This document shows, piece by piece, positions 24,063 to 33,709 of a stretch of DNA of 64,000 bases. The position numbers and the translations under genes are program-made. Position 1 is the stretch's first letter; each line of letters starts with the position of its first letter. Origin of the DNA: Streptomyces sp. WM6386 (GTDB lineage Bacteria; Actinomycetota; Actinomycetes; Streptomycetales; Streptomycetaceae); NCBI RefSeq assembly GCF_000972385.1, contig NZ_JXTE01000004.1, positions 1 to 64,000 of the forward strand. The letters run 5' to 3'. The notes under the pieces are model-generated. The model made no database searches. It was not told where the DNA came from and worked only from the letters and a program-made list of their open reading frames with translations.

Positions 24063-24944
24063 ATGCGCGTGGGCGTGCACATCAACCGGTTCGACCATCC
24101 CGGGGGAGGGCCCGCGCTCGGCGCCGAACTCGCCGCCGCGGGCGACGCCGCCGAGGCCGCGGGCCTGAGCTGGCTGTCGGTGATGGACCACTACTTCCAG
24201 ATGGAGTTCAACGACCGGGCCGAGGACCCCATGCTGGAGGCCTACACGACCCTCGGCTATCTCGCGGCCCGCACCTCGACGGTCCAGCTCAGCGCCTTGG
24301 TCACCGGGGTGTCGTACCGGCACCCCGGACTGCTCGCCAAGATCGCCACCACGCTCGACGTCCTGTCCGGAGGCCGGGCCACCCTCGGGATCGGCGCCGC
24401 CTGGTACGACCGGGAGCACGCGGGCCTCGGCGTGCCGTTCCCGCCGGTCGCCGAGCGCTTCGAGCGGCTGGAGGAGACCCTGCGGATCTGTCTGCAGATG
24501 TGGGACCCGGAAGCGAACGGCCCCTTCGAGGGCAAGCACTACCGGCTCGCCGAGACGTTGTCCGTACCGGCCCCGGTCAGCGACCCGCGCCCCGAGATCA
24601 TGATCGGCGGAGGCGGCGAGAAGAAGACGCTGCGGCTGGTCGCCCGCTACGGCGACGCCTGCAACCTGTTCACCACCACACCCGAGGAGGTCGCGCACAA
24701 GCTCGACGTCCTGCGCGGCCACTGCGACACCGAGGGCCGCGACTACGACGCGATCCGCAAGACCGTCGCCTACTCCGGGGACCCGCTCACCACCGGTGAC
24801 CTCGACGCCTTCACCCAGGACATCACGGGCTACACCAAGCTCGGCATCGACACCGTGATCCTCTCCCCGCGCACGGGGGAGCCGGCGGCGTTCATCGAGC
24901 GGTTCGCGGCCCCCGCCGTTCAGCGGCTGGCGGGACTCGACTGA
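24063..24944 (+). CDS. LLM-class F420-dependent oxidoreductase
   Basis: 293-residue luciferase-like TIM barrel. MRVGVHINRF opens the barrel, WLSVMDHYFQ carries the conserved active-site region, and LDVLSGGRATLGIGAAWYDREH is the signature of F420-dependent LLM reductases. ACGGAGACGG precedes ATG 24063. Reduces or oxidises small organic molecules with F420; substrate unknown. Its 3' end overlaps the convergent zinc-ribbon gene by 25 bp. Confidence 0.9.
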   Translation: MRVGVHINRFDHPGGGPALGAELAAAGDAAEAAGLSWLSVMDHYFQMEFNDRAEDPMLEAYTTLGYLAARTSTVQLSALVTGVSYRHPGLLAKIATTLDVLSGGRATLGIGAAWYDREHAGLGVPFPPVAERFERLEETLRICLQMWDPEANGPFEGKHYRLAETLSVPAPVSDPRPEIMIGGGGEKKTLRLVARYGDACNLFTTTPEEVAHKLDVLRGHCDTEGRDYDAIRKTVAYSGDPLTTGDLDAFTQDITGYTKLGIDTVILSPRTGEPAAFIERFAAPAVQRLAGLD

Positions 24945-25153
24945 GGGACGGCGGGCCCGCTGCGGGAGACGATCCGCATCCCGCGGTCGTCGACCACACG
25001 CACCTGCAGCGAGCCGCAGCCGCAGCGGGTCCACACCGTGCGGCCCGCCGCGGTGGCGTGCCGGGACACCACCTGGAAGGGCTCGGCGCCGTCCGGCCAT
25101 CCGCAGTGCGGGCAGACGGTGCCGGCCATGGTCGTGCCGGTCGGGCTGGTCAT
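24920..25153 (-). CDS. Small zinc-ribbon protein
   Basis: 77 residues. Cys-x2-Cys (VCPHCGW) and a C-terminal RCGCGSLQVRVVD give a likely one-zinc ribbon. GAGGAG lies 6 nt before ATG 25153. Function unknown. The reading frame and RBS are convincing even though its last 25 bp overlap the convergent LLM gene. Divergent from the LysR gene. Confidence 0.7.
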   Translation of the reverse strand: MTSPTGTTMAGTVCPHCGWPDGAEPFQVVSRHATAAGRTVWTRCGCGSLQVRVVDDRGMRIVSRSGPAVPQSSPASR

Positions 25154-25267
25154 GGGGACTCCTCGTACGTGGTGGATGGTTGACCGTCGCGACACAACCA
25201 GGGTGCAGCGCATGCTTCGTACACGTCCAGGTTGACTTTCCGGACCTCACCTTGAAGCGTGGACTTC

Positions 25268-26173
25268 ATGATTGATCTGCGTCGGCTCCACGTCCTGCGC
25301 GCGGTCGCGCACTACGGCACGGTCACCGCGGCCGCCCGCGCCCTGCACTTCACCCCGTCCGCCGCCTCCCAGCAGATCCGCCAGCTCGCCCGCGACCTCG
25401 GCGTCGACCTCCTGGAACCACAGGGCCGGGGGATCCGTCTCACCCCGGCGGCCGAGAGCCTGCTGGCGCACGCCGACGCCATCCAGGCCCGCTGGGAACA
25501 GGCGGAACTCGATCTGCGCGCCGAACGAGGCGCGCCCGGCGGGCCGTTGCGGGTGAGCGGCTACCCGGTGGCGATCTCGGTGCTGCTGGCGCCGATGGCG
25601 GTGCGGCTGCAGGAGCGGTACCCGCGGCTGAGCGTGCGGATCCAGGAGGCGGATGTGCCGGAGAGCTTCGATCTGCTCTTCGAGGGCGAGACCGACCTCG
25701 CGATCGTGGAGGCCACCCCGCACAACCCGCCGCTGAACGACGTCCGCTTCGACCAACAGCCGCTGCTGGACGACCCGTTCGACCTCGTCGTGCCCGCGGG
25801 TCATCCGCTGGCCGGGCGCGAGCTGGTCGGCCTCTCGGAAGCGGCGCACGAGGACTGGATCGCCCCGATGCCGGAGAGCCCCTGCCGCCCGCACATCATC
25901 TCCGCGTGCGCGGAGGCCGGGTTCAGCCCCGCGGTGGTGCACCACGCCGTGGACTGGAACGTCACGGCCCATCTCGTCGCCCACCGGCTCGGCGTCGCGC
26001 TGATCCCGCGCCTCGCCCAACTCGCCCCGCACCTGCCCGTCACGCGGGTGCCCTGCACCGGCAACCCGCACCGCAAGCTGCTCACCTGCACGCGGCGCGC
26101 CGGACGTGAACGTCCCGCGGTCGAGGCCGCGTTGACGCAGCTGCGGGAGCTGGCGTCCACCGCTGTGGCCTGA
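25268..26173 (+). CDS. LysR-family transcriptional regulator
   Basis: 301 residues. N-terminal winged helix (VTAAARALHFTPSAASQQIR) and a C-terminal periplasmic-binding-like effector domain with DLLFEGETDLAIVEATPHNP and HLVAHRLGVALIPRLAQL. ATG 25268 (MIDLRRLHVLRAV) is the family-typical start; GTG 25259 is possible. LysR proteins usually control a divergent gene, here the small zinc-ribbon ORF, but the real target could be elsewhere. Confidence 0.92.
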   Translation: MIDLRRLHVLRAVAHYGTVTAAARALHFTPSAASQQIRQLARDLGVDLLEPQGRGIRLTPAAESLLAHADAIQARWEQAELDLRAERGAPGGPLRVSGYPVAISVLLAPMAVRLQERYPRLSVRIQEADVPESFDLLFEGETDLAIVEATPHNPPLNDVRFDQQPLLDDPFDLVVPAGHPLAGRELVGLSEAAHEDWIAPMPESPCRPHIISACAEAGFSPAVVHHAVDWNVTAHLVAHRLGVALIPRLAQLAPHLPVTRVPCTGNPHRKLLTCTRRAGRERPAVEAALTQLRELASTAVA

Positions 26174-26206
26174 GCGTTGTCAGTGCCGTTCGGCATCATG
26201 GGGATC

Positions 26207-26857
26207 ATGAGTCGCAACATCAGCTACAACACCGCCGACCAGAACGACATCATCGGCTTCCTCGGCGCCGGCGAACTGACGAAGGACCAGCAGCGCATCC
26301 TCGGCAACGTCCGCAAGTACGCCGAGGCGCACCAGGCCGACCTCGAACGGCAGGGCGTCGACTGGGGACTGACCATCCCCGAGGCGCTGGACCACCTCAT
26401 AGCGGGCCGCGCCGACTCGGACGCCGAGTGCGCGGGCAACGCCTACTACACCGCCCTGCAGAAGATCATCGACAGGAACGGCAGCGACCCGTACCAGCTG
26501 GGCACCTTCTCCAAGCCCTCGACCTTCTTCGGGCTGATGGACGACGAGCTGCGCCGCCTCGGCGTCCCCGCGGACCTGCTGCCGGGCGACTTCCTGTTCG
26601 CCGGTCCGCCCGACGGCATCCCGTTCCCCATCCCGTGTCCGGTGGACGGCACCCCGGACATCGGCCGCCTGCCGCTGGCCAGGGCGAAGCCCGCCGCGGA
26701 CGCCTACCGCGCCGTCCTGGACCGCGTCGACAGCGCCTTCTCCCACGAGCTCGGGCAGCTCGCCGGACAGCTGGAGTTCGAGCACGACGAGTGGCGGTCC
26801 GCGCAGTCGATCGACTGGTACAGCCAGGACACGATCTTCTTCTCGATCACAGGCTGA
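26207..26857 (+). CDS. Conserved hypothetical protein (DUF7691-like)
   Basis: 216 residues, soluble, acidic. I recognise the pattern SYNTADQNDIIGFLGAGELT, DWGLTIPEALDHLIAGRADS and the C-terminal DWYSQDTIFFSITG from a Streptomyces-wide family, probably DUF7691; no function is known. ATG 26207 follows GGGGATC; a second ATG-led extension from 26177 is less likely. Ends at a strong hairpin terminator shared with the convergent FMN reductase. Confidence 0.8.
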   Translation: MSRNISYNTADQNDIIGFLGAGELTKDQQRILGNVRKYAEAHQADLERQGVDWGLTIPEALDHLIAGRADSDAECAGNAYYTALQKIIDRNGSDPYQLGTFSKPSTFFGLMDDELRRLGVPADLLPGDFLFAGPPDGIPFPIPCPVDGTPDIGRLPLARAKPAADAYRAVLDRVDSAFSHELGQLAGQLEFEHDEWRSAQSIDWYSQDTIFFSITG

Positions 26858-26910
26858 ACCGTCATGCGGGCGTGAGGTCGTGCGGGCGTGAGGTCGTACG
26901 GGCACGAGAA

Positions 26911-26941
26911 AGGGGCCGGAGCTCCGTGAGCTCCGGCCCCT
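26911..26941. terminator. Bidirectional intrinsic-type hairpin
   Basis: AGGGGCCGGAGCT, 5-nt loop CCGTG, then the exact complement: a 13-bp perfect stem in the 100-bp gap between the convergent genes ending at 26857 and 26958. Confidence 0.85.
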
Positions 26942-26957
26942 CGCCGCGAGGAGATGA

Positions 26958-27521
26958 TCAGGCGGCAGCGGTCTCGCCGGCGTGACCGTGCACACGGGCG
27001 ATGACCTCGGTCAGCTGCGCGGCGACCTCGGCGTCGTCGGCCGGGTGGGTCTCGGCGAAACGGACCACGGAACCGGGGATGGAGAGCTTGACGTCCTCCA
27101 GCACCGTGGCGCCGGCGATGCCCAGCGCCTTGCGGGTCTCGTCCTGCGCCCACACGCCACCGAACTGGCCGAACGCGGTGCCGACCACGGCGGCCGGCTT
27201 GCCGCCGAAGGCACCGGCGCCGTACGGGCGGGACAGCCAGTCGATGGCGTTCTTCAGGACGGCCGGGATGGTGCCGTTGTACTCGGGGGAGAAGAGCAGG
27301 AAGCCGTCGGCGGCCTGGGCGGCCTCACGCAGCTTGGCGGCCGGGGCCGGGACGCTGCCCTCGACGTCGATGTCCTCGTTGTAGAACGGGATCTCGGCCA
27401 GGCCCTCGTAGAGCTCGACACTCGCACCCTCGGGAGCGAACTTGACGGCCGCCTCGGCCAGTTGGCGGTTGTGCGAACCGGCGCGAAGGCTGCCGACGAG
27501 CGCAAGGATGCGAACAGACAT
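26958..27521 (-). CDS. NADPH-dependent FMN reductase (quinone/azo reductase type)
   Basis: 187 residues, flavodoxin-like. The FMN phosphate loop is ALVGSLRAGSHNRQLAEAA (residues 6-24), and FLLFSPEYNGTIPAVLKNAI is the family signature (SPEYNG). TTGGAG precedes ATG 27521. Transfers hydride from NADPH to FMN, quinones or chromate-like acceptors. Divergent from a TetR gene with two operator palindromes between them, so it is probably induced by an electrophile sensed by that TetR. Confidence 0.92.
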   Translation of the reverse strand: MSVRILALVGSLRAGSHNRQLAEAAVKFAPEGASVELYEGLAEIPFYNEDIDVEGSVPAPAAKLREAAQAADGFLLFSPEYNGTIPAVLKNAIDWLSRPYGAGAFGGKPAAVVGTAFGQFGGVWAQDETRKALGIAGATVLEDVKLSIPGSVVRFAETHPADDAEVAAQLTEVIARVHGHAGETAAA

Positions 27522-27557
27522 GTGAACTCCAAAATGCTGAAACAGTGCCGTCACAAT

Positions 27558-27608
27558 ACGGACCGAGGTCCGTTTAACTTCTATCACCCTAACCGGACCG
27601 CGGTCCAG
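27558..27608. promoter_or_regulatory. Two TetR operators between FMN reductase and TetR
   Basis: ACGGACC-GA-GGTCCGT (27558-27573, perfect 7-bp arms) and GGACC-GC-GGTCC (27595-27606). Centres are 35 bp apart. The second overlaps the position expected for the -35 of the TetR gene, whose -10-like TACGCT (27626-27631) lies 6 nt before its ATG. Confidence 0.75.
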
Positions 27609-27637
27609 TTTCATTCCCGATGCTTTACGCTGTCGTC

Positions 27638-28300
27638 ATGTCCGCCTCTCTGCCGCCGTTTCCCAGGCCTCAGGAACCTGCGGGTGAGGCCGAGTTGCTG
27701 CAGCTCGGCGCACCCGAGGAGGAGCCCTGCCTGCGCGCCGACGCCGCGCGCAACCGGGCCCGGCTGCTGGAGGCGGCCGCCCGGCTGATCGCCGAGCACG
27801 GTGCCGCCGGGGTCACGATGGAGGCGGTGGCCGCCGCAGCCCAGGTCGGCAAGGGAACCGTCTTCCGCCGCTTCGGCGACCGCACCGGCCTGCTGATGGC
27901 GCTGCTTGACCACTCGGCGAAGAAGCTGCAGGAGGACTTCCTGGGCGGCCCGCCGCCCCTGGGTCCCGGGGCGCCGCCCCTGGAACGGCTGCGGGCGTTC
28001 GGCGTGGCGGTGCTGTGCCGCACGGCCGAGCAGCTGGACCTCCACCTCGCCGCCGAGCCGGAGCCCACCCGCCGGTTCTTCCATCCGTCGCACCGCGCGC
28101 TCACCATGCACGTCACGGTCCTGCTGCGCCAGATCGTGCCGGACGCCGACTGCGAACTGCTGGCGCGGACGCTGCTCGGGTATCTCGACCCCGCCCTGAT
28201 CCACCACCTGACCAGGGAGTGCGGGATGCCGATGGAGCGCCTCGAAGCCGGTTGGGCCGATCTGGTGGCCCGCGTGACAGGCACCGGGGCGACCCACTGA
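27638..28300 (+). CDS. TetR-family transcriptional regulator
   Basis: 220 residues. DNA-binding helices at about 38-80: RLLEAAARLIAEHGAAGVTM, AAAAQVGKGTVFRRFGDRTG. The C-terminal ligand domain is divergent. ATG 27638 has no Shine-Dalgarno but a -10-like TACGCT 6 nt upstream, consistent with leaderless mRNA. Likely represses itself and the divergent FMN reductase through the paired GGACC/GGTCC palindromes. Confidence 0.92.
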   Translation: MSASLPPFPRPQEPAGEAELLQLGAPEEEPCLRADAARNRARLLEAAARLIAEHGAAGVTMEAVAAAAQVGKGTVFRRFGDRTGLLMALLDHSAKKLQEDFLGGPPPLGPGAPPLERLRAFGVAVLCRTAEQLDLHLAAEPEPTRRFFHPSHRALTMHVTVLLRQIVPDADCELLARTLLGYLDPALIHHLTRECGMPMERLEAGWADLVARVTGTGATH

Positions 28301-28327
28301 GAGGCGACTCGTACAGGTTCTGCAAAG

Positions 28328-29374
28328 ATGCGTCACGTCATGGTGCAGATACCGAAAACGCCCGCCCCCGCGTCGCCCGCACCGCGCTCCGTACCCACGA
28401 GCGCCGATGTGGCCCGTCTGGCCGGCGTCTCGCGCGCGACCGTCTCCTACGTCCTCAACAACACCAGCGCCGTCCGGATCAGTGAGCCCACCCGCCGCCG
28501 TGTCCACGAGGCCGCCAAGGAACTCGGATACGTGCCGCACGCGGCCGCCCGCAGCCTGCGCGCCGGACACAGCCGCCTGGTCCTGATGCCCGCCCCGACC
28601 ATCCCCGTCGGCCGGCTCTACGGCCAGTTCATCAACGAACTCCAGTGGGCCCTCAGCCGCCTCGACTACACCGTCGTGCAGCACGGCAGCGTCGGACTGC
28701 ACGGCGACGAGGCCGCCCGCGCCTGGGCCGAACTCCGCCCGGTCGCCGTCCTGGTGCCCGGCGCCGGGCTCGGCCCGAAGGGCGTCGCGGTCCTCAAGCG
28801 TTCCGGCGCCCGCGCCGTCGTCACCCTCGGCCCCGAGTCCGTCGAGGGCGCCCACGCCCTGCTCATGGACCACCGGGCCGTCGGCCACAGTGCCGCCCGG
28901 CACCTGTGCGGGAGCGGCCGGCGCCACATCGGCGTCGTCGTCCCCGAGGAGCCGGGCCTGGAGGCCTTCTCCCTGCCCCGTCTCGAAGGCGTGCGCCGCG
29001 CCCTGCACGGCACCCACGCCACCATGACCCCGCTGCCCCTCGCCCACACGGAGGAGGCCGCCGCCCAACTCGCCGCCCGCTGGCGTGAACTCGGTCTCGA
29101 CGCCGTGTTCGCGTACAACGACGAGTACGCGATGCTGCTGATGCGCGCCCTTCAGGACCAGGGGATCGACGTACCCGGTGAGACGGCGGTGATCGGCGCC
29201 GACGACCTGATGCTCGGCCGCCTTCTGCGGCCCAGGCTGAGCACGGTCCACCTGGAGCTGCCCTCCGGCCGAGACCTCGCCGAGCTGGTCGACCGGGCGG
29301 TGCGCGACCCCGGCGCCGTGCCCGAGACGCACAAGGTGCTGGGAGCGACGGTGGTGCACCGCGAGTCCAGCTGA
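28328..29374 (+). CDS. LacI-family transcriptional regulator
   Basis: 348 residues. HTH at 24-45 (TSADVARLAGVSRATVSYVL), hinge helix PHAAARSLRAGHS, then a periplasmic-binding-type domain ending VIGADDLMLGRLLRPRLSTV. ATG 28328 or ATG 28340 could be the start. It lies directly upstream of pobA (39 bp gap), so control of 4-hydroxybenzoate hydroxylation is plausible, although known pobA regulators are of other families. Confidence 0.9.
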   Translation: MRHVMVQIPKTPAPASPAPRSVPTSADVARLAGVSRATVSYVLNNTSAVRISEPTRRRVHEAAKELGYVPHAAARSLRAGHSRLVLMPAPTIPVGRLYGQFINELQWALSRLDYTVVQHGSVGLHGDEAARAWAELRPVAVLVPGAGLGPKGVAVLKRSGARAVVTLGPESVEGAHALLMDHRAVGHSAARHLCGSGRRHIGVVVPEEPGLEAFSLPRLEGVRRALHGTHATMTPLPLAHTEEAAAQLAARWRELGLDAVFAYNDEYAMLLMRALQDQGIDVPGETAVIGADDLMLGRLLRPRLSTVHLELPSGRDLAELVDRAVRDPGAVPETHKVLGATVVHRESS

Positions 29375-29413
29375 GAGTCTGAGCCTCAGGCTGTCTCTCA
29401 CGGAAGGCGTGCC

Positions 29414-30592
29414 ATGCGCACGACGGTCGGCATCATCGGCGGCGGCCCCGCCGGACTGCTCCTCGCCCGCCTGCTGCACCGCGCGGGCATCGACTGTGTC
29501 GTCCTGGAGGCCAGGACGCGCGAGTACGTCGAACAGCGCCAGCGTGCCGGAATGCTGGAGCAGGGCACGGTCGACGCCCTGCGCGAGTGCGGCGCGGCCG
29601 AGCGACTGGAGGCGCAGGGTCTGGTCCACCAGGGCATCGAGCTACGCTTCGACCGGGAACGCCACCACATCGACTTCCCGGTCCTCACCGGCGGTCGCAC
29701 CGTCACCATCTACGCCCAGACCGAGATCGTGAAGGATCTCGTGGCCCTCCAACTGGCCGACGGGCCACCGCTGTTGTTCGAGGCGCCGGCACTCGCGATC
29801 GAGAAGCCGGAGTCCACGGCACCGGTCGTGCGGTTCGTGCACGAGGGTCGCGAACAGACCCTGAGCTGCGACTGGGTCGTCGGCTGCGACGGCTTCCACG
29901 GCATCGCCCGCGACACCTTCCCCACGGAGGTGAGCCGGGCCCACGAGCACGACTACCCGTACTCCTGGCTGGGGATCCTCGCCGATGTCGCCCCGTCCTG
30001 CGACGAGTTGATCTACGCCCGCGGCGAGCGCGGCTTCGCCCTGCACAGCATGCGCTCACCGCATGTGTCACGCCTGTACCTACAGGTCCCGAACGACACC
30101 GACCCGGACGACTGGTCCGACGACCGCATCTGGGACGAACTCGCCGCCCGCTTCGCCATCGACGCCGACTGGAGCCTGCGCCGCGGCCCGATCACCGCCA
30201 AGTCCGTGACCCCGATGCGCAGTTACGTCCACGAACCGATGCGTCACGGACGGCTCCTGCTGGCCGGAGACGCCGCCCACATCGTCCCGCCCACCGGCGC
30301 CAAGGGCCTCAACCTCGCGGTGTCCGACGTGCGCCTGCTCGGCCGCGCCTTCACCGAGCTGCGTCGCACCGGTTCCGAGCAACTCCTGGACACCTACTCG
30401 CAGTCGTGCCTCGCCCGCGTCTGGCAGGCGACCCGATTCTCGTACGAGATGACGACGATGCTGCACACCCGGCCCGACGCGGACCCCTTCGAGCACCGAC
30501 TGCAGCTCGCGCGGCTGCGCCGGATCACCGCATCCCGGCACGCCGCCGCCGAACTGGCCGCGAACTACACGGGACTTCCCCTCCAGTGGTGA
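29414..30592 (+). CDS. pobA: 4-Hydroxybenzoate 3-monooxygenase
   Basis: 392 residues, FAD-dependent group A hydroxylase converting 4-hydroxybenzoate to protocatechuate with NAD(P)H and O2. GIIGGGPAGLLLARLLHRAG binds FAD, VGCDGFHGIARD is the DG motif, and GDAAHIVPPTGAKGLNLAVS is the second FAD/substrate motif, almost as in Pseudomonas PobA. RQRAGMLEQGTVDAL is also diagnostic. GGAAGG precedes ATG 29414. No protocatechuate ring-cleavage genes are adjacent. The cupin at 49217 may make 4-hydroxybenzoate. Confidence 0.95.
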   Translation: MRTTVGIIGGGPAGLLLARLLHRAGIDCVVLEARTREYVEQRQRAGMLEQGTVDALRECGAAERLEAQGLVHQGIELRFDRERHHIDFPVLTGGRTVTIYAQTEIVKDLVALQLADGPPLLFEAPALAIEKPESTAPVVRFVHEGREQTLSCDWVVGCDGFHGIARDTFPTEVSRAHEHDYPYSWLGILADVAPSCDELIYARGERGFALHSMRSPHVSRLYLQVPNDTDPDDWSDDRIWDELAARFAIDADWSLRRGPITAKSVTPMRSYVHEPMRHGRLLLAGDAAHIVPPTGAKGLNLAVSDVRLLGRAFTELRRTGSEQLLDTYSQSCLARVWQATRFSYEMTTMLHTRPDADPFEHRLQLARLRRITASRHAAAELAANYTGLPLQW

Positions 30593-30628
30593 GCCCCACC
30601 GGGATGCGGCGCCTCAACAGCCTTACGG

Positions 30629-31015
<387 letters not shown>

Positions 31016-31060
31016 GGCGTGAATCCCTCTTCCTGATGTCGGGGCGAAGCCGTCGTCGCA

Positions 31061-31086
31061 AACACGGCAGGCCGAGTAGGTATTCC
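31061..31086 (-). promoter_or_regulatory. SigR-type promoter of the thioredoxin gene
   Basis: Reading the minus strand: GGAAT (31086-31082), exactly 18 nt, then GTT (31063-31061), matching the Streptomyces SigR consensus GGGAAT-N18-GTT apart from the outermost G. The start would be about 40 nt before ATG 31015. Thioredoxins are classic SigR targets. Confidence 0.75.
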
Positions 31087-31136
31087 GCGCACGTACCCAT
31101 GTGGCTTGAGCGCACACCACCCACCAGACTGACCCC

Positions 31137-32564
31137 ATGACGGAAACGGAATCCATCGCGCACACCACCTACGACGTAGTGGTTCTCGGTGCCGGGCCCG
31201 TGGGGGAGAACGTCGCCGACCGCACCCGCGCGGCCGGCCTCTCCACCGCGGTCGTGGAGAGCGAGCTGGTCGGCGGCGAGTGCTCCTACTGGGCCTGTAT
31301 GCCCAGCAAGGCCCTGCTGCGCCCGGTCATCGCCCAGGCCGACGCCCGACGCCTGCCCGGTCTCGCACCCGCCGTGCAGGGCCCCCTCGACACGGCCGCG
31401 GTCCTCGCACGACGGGACGAGTACACCTCCCACTGGAAGGACGACGGCCAGGTCCGCTGGATCGAGGGCATCGGCGCCGACCTCTACCGCGGCCACGGCC
31501 GCCTCACCGGTCCACGCACGGTCACCGTGGGCGACAAGACCCTCACCGCCCGGCATGCCGTCGTCGTCAGCACCGGCACCCGCGCCGTCCTGCCCGACCT
31601 TCCCGGACTCGACGAGATCAAGCCCTGGACCAGCAGGGAGGCCACCAGTGCCAAGGCCGCGCCCGGCCGGCTGGTCGTGGTCGGCGGCGGGGTCGTCGCC
31701 ACCGAGATGGCCGCCGCCTGGCAGGCCCTCGGCTCCCGGGTCACCCTCCTGGTCCGCGGCAAGGGCCTGCTGAACCGCATGGAGCCCTTCGCCGGCGAAC
31801 TGGTCCACGAGGGCCTCACCGAGGCGGGCGCCGACGTCCGCACCGGCACCTCGGTCGCCTCGGTCACCCGGGAGAAAGGCACCGTCGTGGTCGTCACCGA
31901 CGCCGGCGACCGCATCGAGGCCGACGAGATCCTCTTCGCCACCGGACGGGCCCCGCGCACCGACGACATCGGCCTCGACACCGTCGGCCTGGAACCCGGC
32001 TCCTGGCTGGACGTCGACGACAGCCTCCGCGTCACCGGCAACGACTGGCTCTACGCCGTCGGCGACGTCAACCACCGCGCCCTCCTCACCCACCAGGGCA
32101 AGTACCAGGCCCGGATCGCGGGCGCCGCCATCGCCGCACGTGCCTCCGGCGTCCCCCTGCTGGAGACCGACCCCTGGGGCGCGCACGCCGCGACCGCCGA
32201 CCACTCCGCCGTACCCCAGGTCGTCTTCACCGACCCGGAGGCCGCCGCCGTCGGCCTCTCCCTGGCCGAGGCCGAACAGGCGGGCCACCGGGTCCGTGCC
32301 GTCGACTACGAGCTCGGCAACGTCTCCGGCGCGAGCCTGTACGGCGACGGCTACCGGGGCCGCGCCCGCATGGTCGTGGACCTGGAGCGCGAGATCCTCC
32401 TCGGCGTCACCTTCGTCGGCCCGGGCGTCGGCGAACTCATCCACTCCGCCACCGTCGCCGTCGCCGGAGAGGTACCGATCAGCAGGCTGTGGCACGCCGT
32501 GCCGTCCTATCCGACGATCAGCGAGGTGTGGCTGCGGCTGCTGGAGAGCTACCGCGACAACTGA
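31137..32564 (+). CDS. Pyridine nucleotide-disulfide oxidoreductase (class I flavoprotein)
   Basis: 475 residues. FAD motif VVVLGAGPVGENVADRTR, redox-active GGECSYWACMPSKALLRP (two cysteines five apart as in lipoamide/mercuric reductases, but with SYWA between them), NAD motif VVVGGGVVATEMAAAW, FAD motif LYAVGDVNHRALLTHQGKYQ, and C-terminal HAVPSYPTISEVW in place of the usual HAHPTLSE. Substrate unknown. No clear RBS before ATG 31137. Divergent from thioredoxin, which hints at a role in thiol redox balance. Confidence 0.9.
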   Translation: MTETESIAHTTYDVVVLGAGPVGENVADRTRAAGLSTAVVESELVGGECSYWACMPSKALLRPVIAQADARRLPGLAPAVQGPLDTAAVLARRDEYTSHWKDDGQVRWIEGIGADLYRGHGRLTGPRTVTVGDKTLTARHAVVVSTGTRAVLPDLPGLDEIKPWTSREATSAKAAPGRLVVVGGGVVATEMAAAWQALGSRVTLLVRGKGLLNRMEPFAGELVHEGLTEAGADVRTGTSVASVTREKGTVVVVTDAGDRIEADEILFATGRAPRTDDIGLDTVGLEPGSWLDVDDSLRVTGNDWLYAVGDVNHRALLTHQGKYQARIAGAAIAARASGVPLLETDPWGAHAATADHSAVPQVVFTDPEAAAVGLSLAEAEQAGHRVRAVDYELGNVSGASLYGDGYRGRARMVVDLEREILLGVTFVGPGVGELIHSATVAVAGEVPISRLWHAVPSYPTISEVWLRLLESYRDN

Positions 32565-32573
32565 GGCTGGTGC

Positions 32574-32972
32574 TCACGCGGGCGTGAGCAGCTCCAGGTA
32601 GTCCTCGTGCCACAGGTCCTCCTCGGACTCCGGGAGAAGCAGCACCCGGTCCGGGCGCAGCGCCCGCACGTCCGGGGTGTCCCGGCCCGCCAGAATCCGC
32701 AACAGGGTCGTCTTTCCCGCTCCGTTGGGCCCGAGCACGACCAGGCGGCTGCCCCGGTCGACGGCCAGATCGACGCCCGCAAGGACGCGATGGTCGCCGT
32801 AGGACTTCGTCAGGCCGATCGCGGCCAGCGGGATCCTGCCGCAGGGCGCCGGCTCGGGCAGCCGGATCCTTGCCACCCTGTCGGCCCGCCGCACCGGGTC
32901 GAGGTCACCGAGCAGCCGGTCGGCGCGCCGGGCCATGTTCTTCGCGGCCGTCGCCGTCGACAGGGTCCTCAG
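32574..32972 (-). pseudogene. ABC-F ATPase remnant
   Basis: The frame after a TAG (32973-32975) contains the ABC-F inter-domain linker [20 protein letters not shown] and the start of the second ATPase domain with Walker [16 protein letters not shown], then jumps to a C-terminal tail ([20 protein letters not shown]). The first ATPase domain, the second signature motif and Walker B are missing. Thus both ends of a roughly 540-residue protein survive only in part, with an internal deletion. Ends 9 bp from the convergent reductase gene. Confidence 0.8.
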
Positions 32973-33064
32973 CTAGGAAATTCGGGGCGTCGACATGCGG
33001 TCACGGTAAGGGAGGCGCACGGGTCGGCGCCTCCGATTTTCGGTTACGGCAGTTCGCAGCCCGG

Positions 33065-33709
33065 CTACGGCAGTGCGAAGCCCAGCGACTCGGCGGCCTC
33101 CGCCGGCGTCGGCTGCGCCCATCGTTCCGCCATCGCCTGGCCCGAGGACAGCGACCGCAGCTCCGCCCGGTCGAGGTAGAGCAGGCCGTCGAGGTGATCG
33201 GTCTCGTGCTGCACGATCCGCGCCGGCCACCCGGAGAACACCTCGTCCACCGCACGCCCGTGCTCGTCCTCGCCCGTCAGCCGCACCTCGGCGTGGCGCG
33301 CCACGACCGCCTGCCAGCCCGGCACGCTCAGACAGCCCTCGAAGAACCCGGCACGCGCGGTACCGACCGCCTCGTACGACGGATTGACCAGCACCCGGAA
33401 CGGCTGCGGCACCCGTCCGCGCGCCACCCTGATCTCGTCCGGCACCGGCGCCGGGTCCTCGATCACCGCGATCCGCAGAGGTACGCCGACCTGCGGAGCC
33501 GCCAGGCCCACGCCCGGCGCCGCGTGCATGGTGACGCGCAGCGCCTCGACGAACCGGGCCAGCAGCGCGGAGTCCAGCTGTCCTTCGAACCGCTCGGTGC
33601 CGCGTCGCAGCACCGGATCACCGGCCGCCACGATCGGCAGCGGGCCGTCGCCCGCCAGGAGTTCCTCGACCAGCCCGGCAAGGGGCGCGTGATGACGGGG
33701 AGTTGCCAT
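33065..33709 (-). CDS. def: Peptide deformylase
   Basis: 214 residues. All three motifs are present: GVGLAAPQVG (66-75), EGCLSVPG with metal ligand Cys126, and HETDHLDG with His168, Glu169 and His172. Removes the formyl group from nascent N termini. ATG 33709 gives MATPRHHAPLAGLVEELLAG; the ten-residue extension lacks an RBS. Streptomyces have several def genes; this stand-alone one, not next to fmt, is probably an accessory copy. Confidence 0.95.
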   Translation of the reverse strand: MATPRHHAPLAGLVEELLAGDGPLPIVAAGDPVLRRGTERFEGQLDSALLARFVEALRVTMHAAPGVGLAAPQVGVPLRIAVIEDPAPVPDEIRVARGRVPQPFRVLVNPSYEAVGTARAGFFEGCLSVPGWQAVVARHAEVRLTGEDEHGRAVDEVFSGWPARIVQHETDHLDGLLYLDRAELRSLSSGQAMAERWAQPTPAEAAESLGFALP

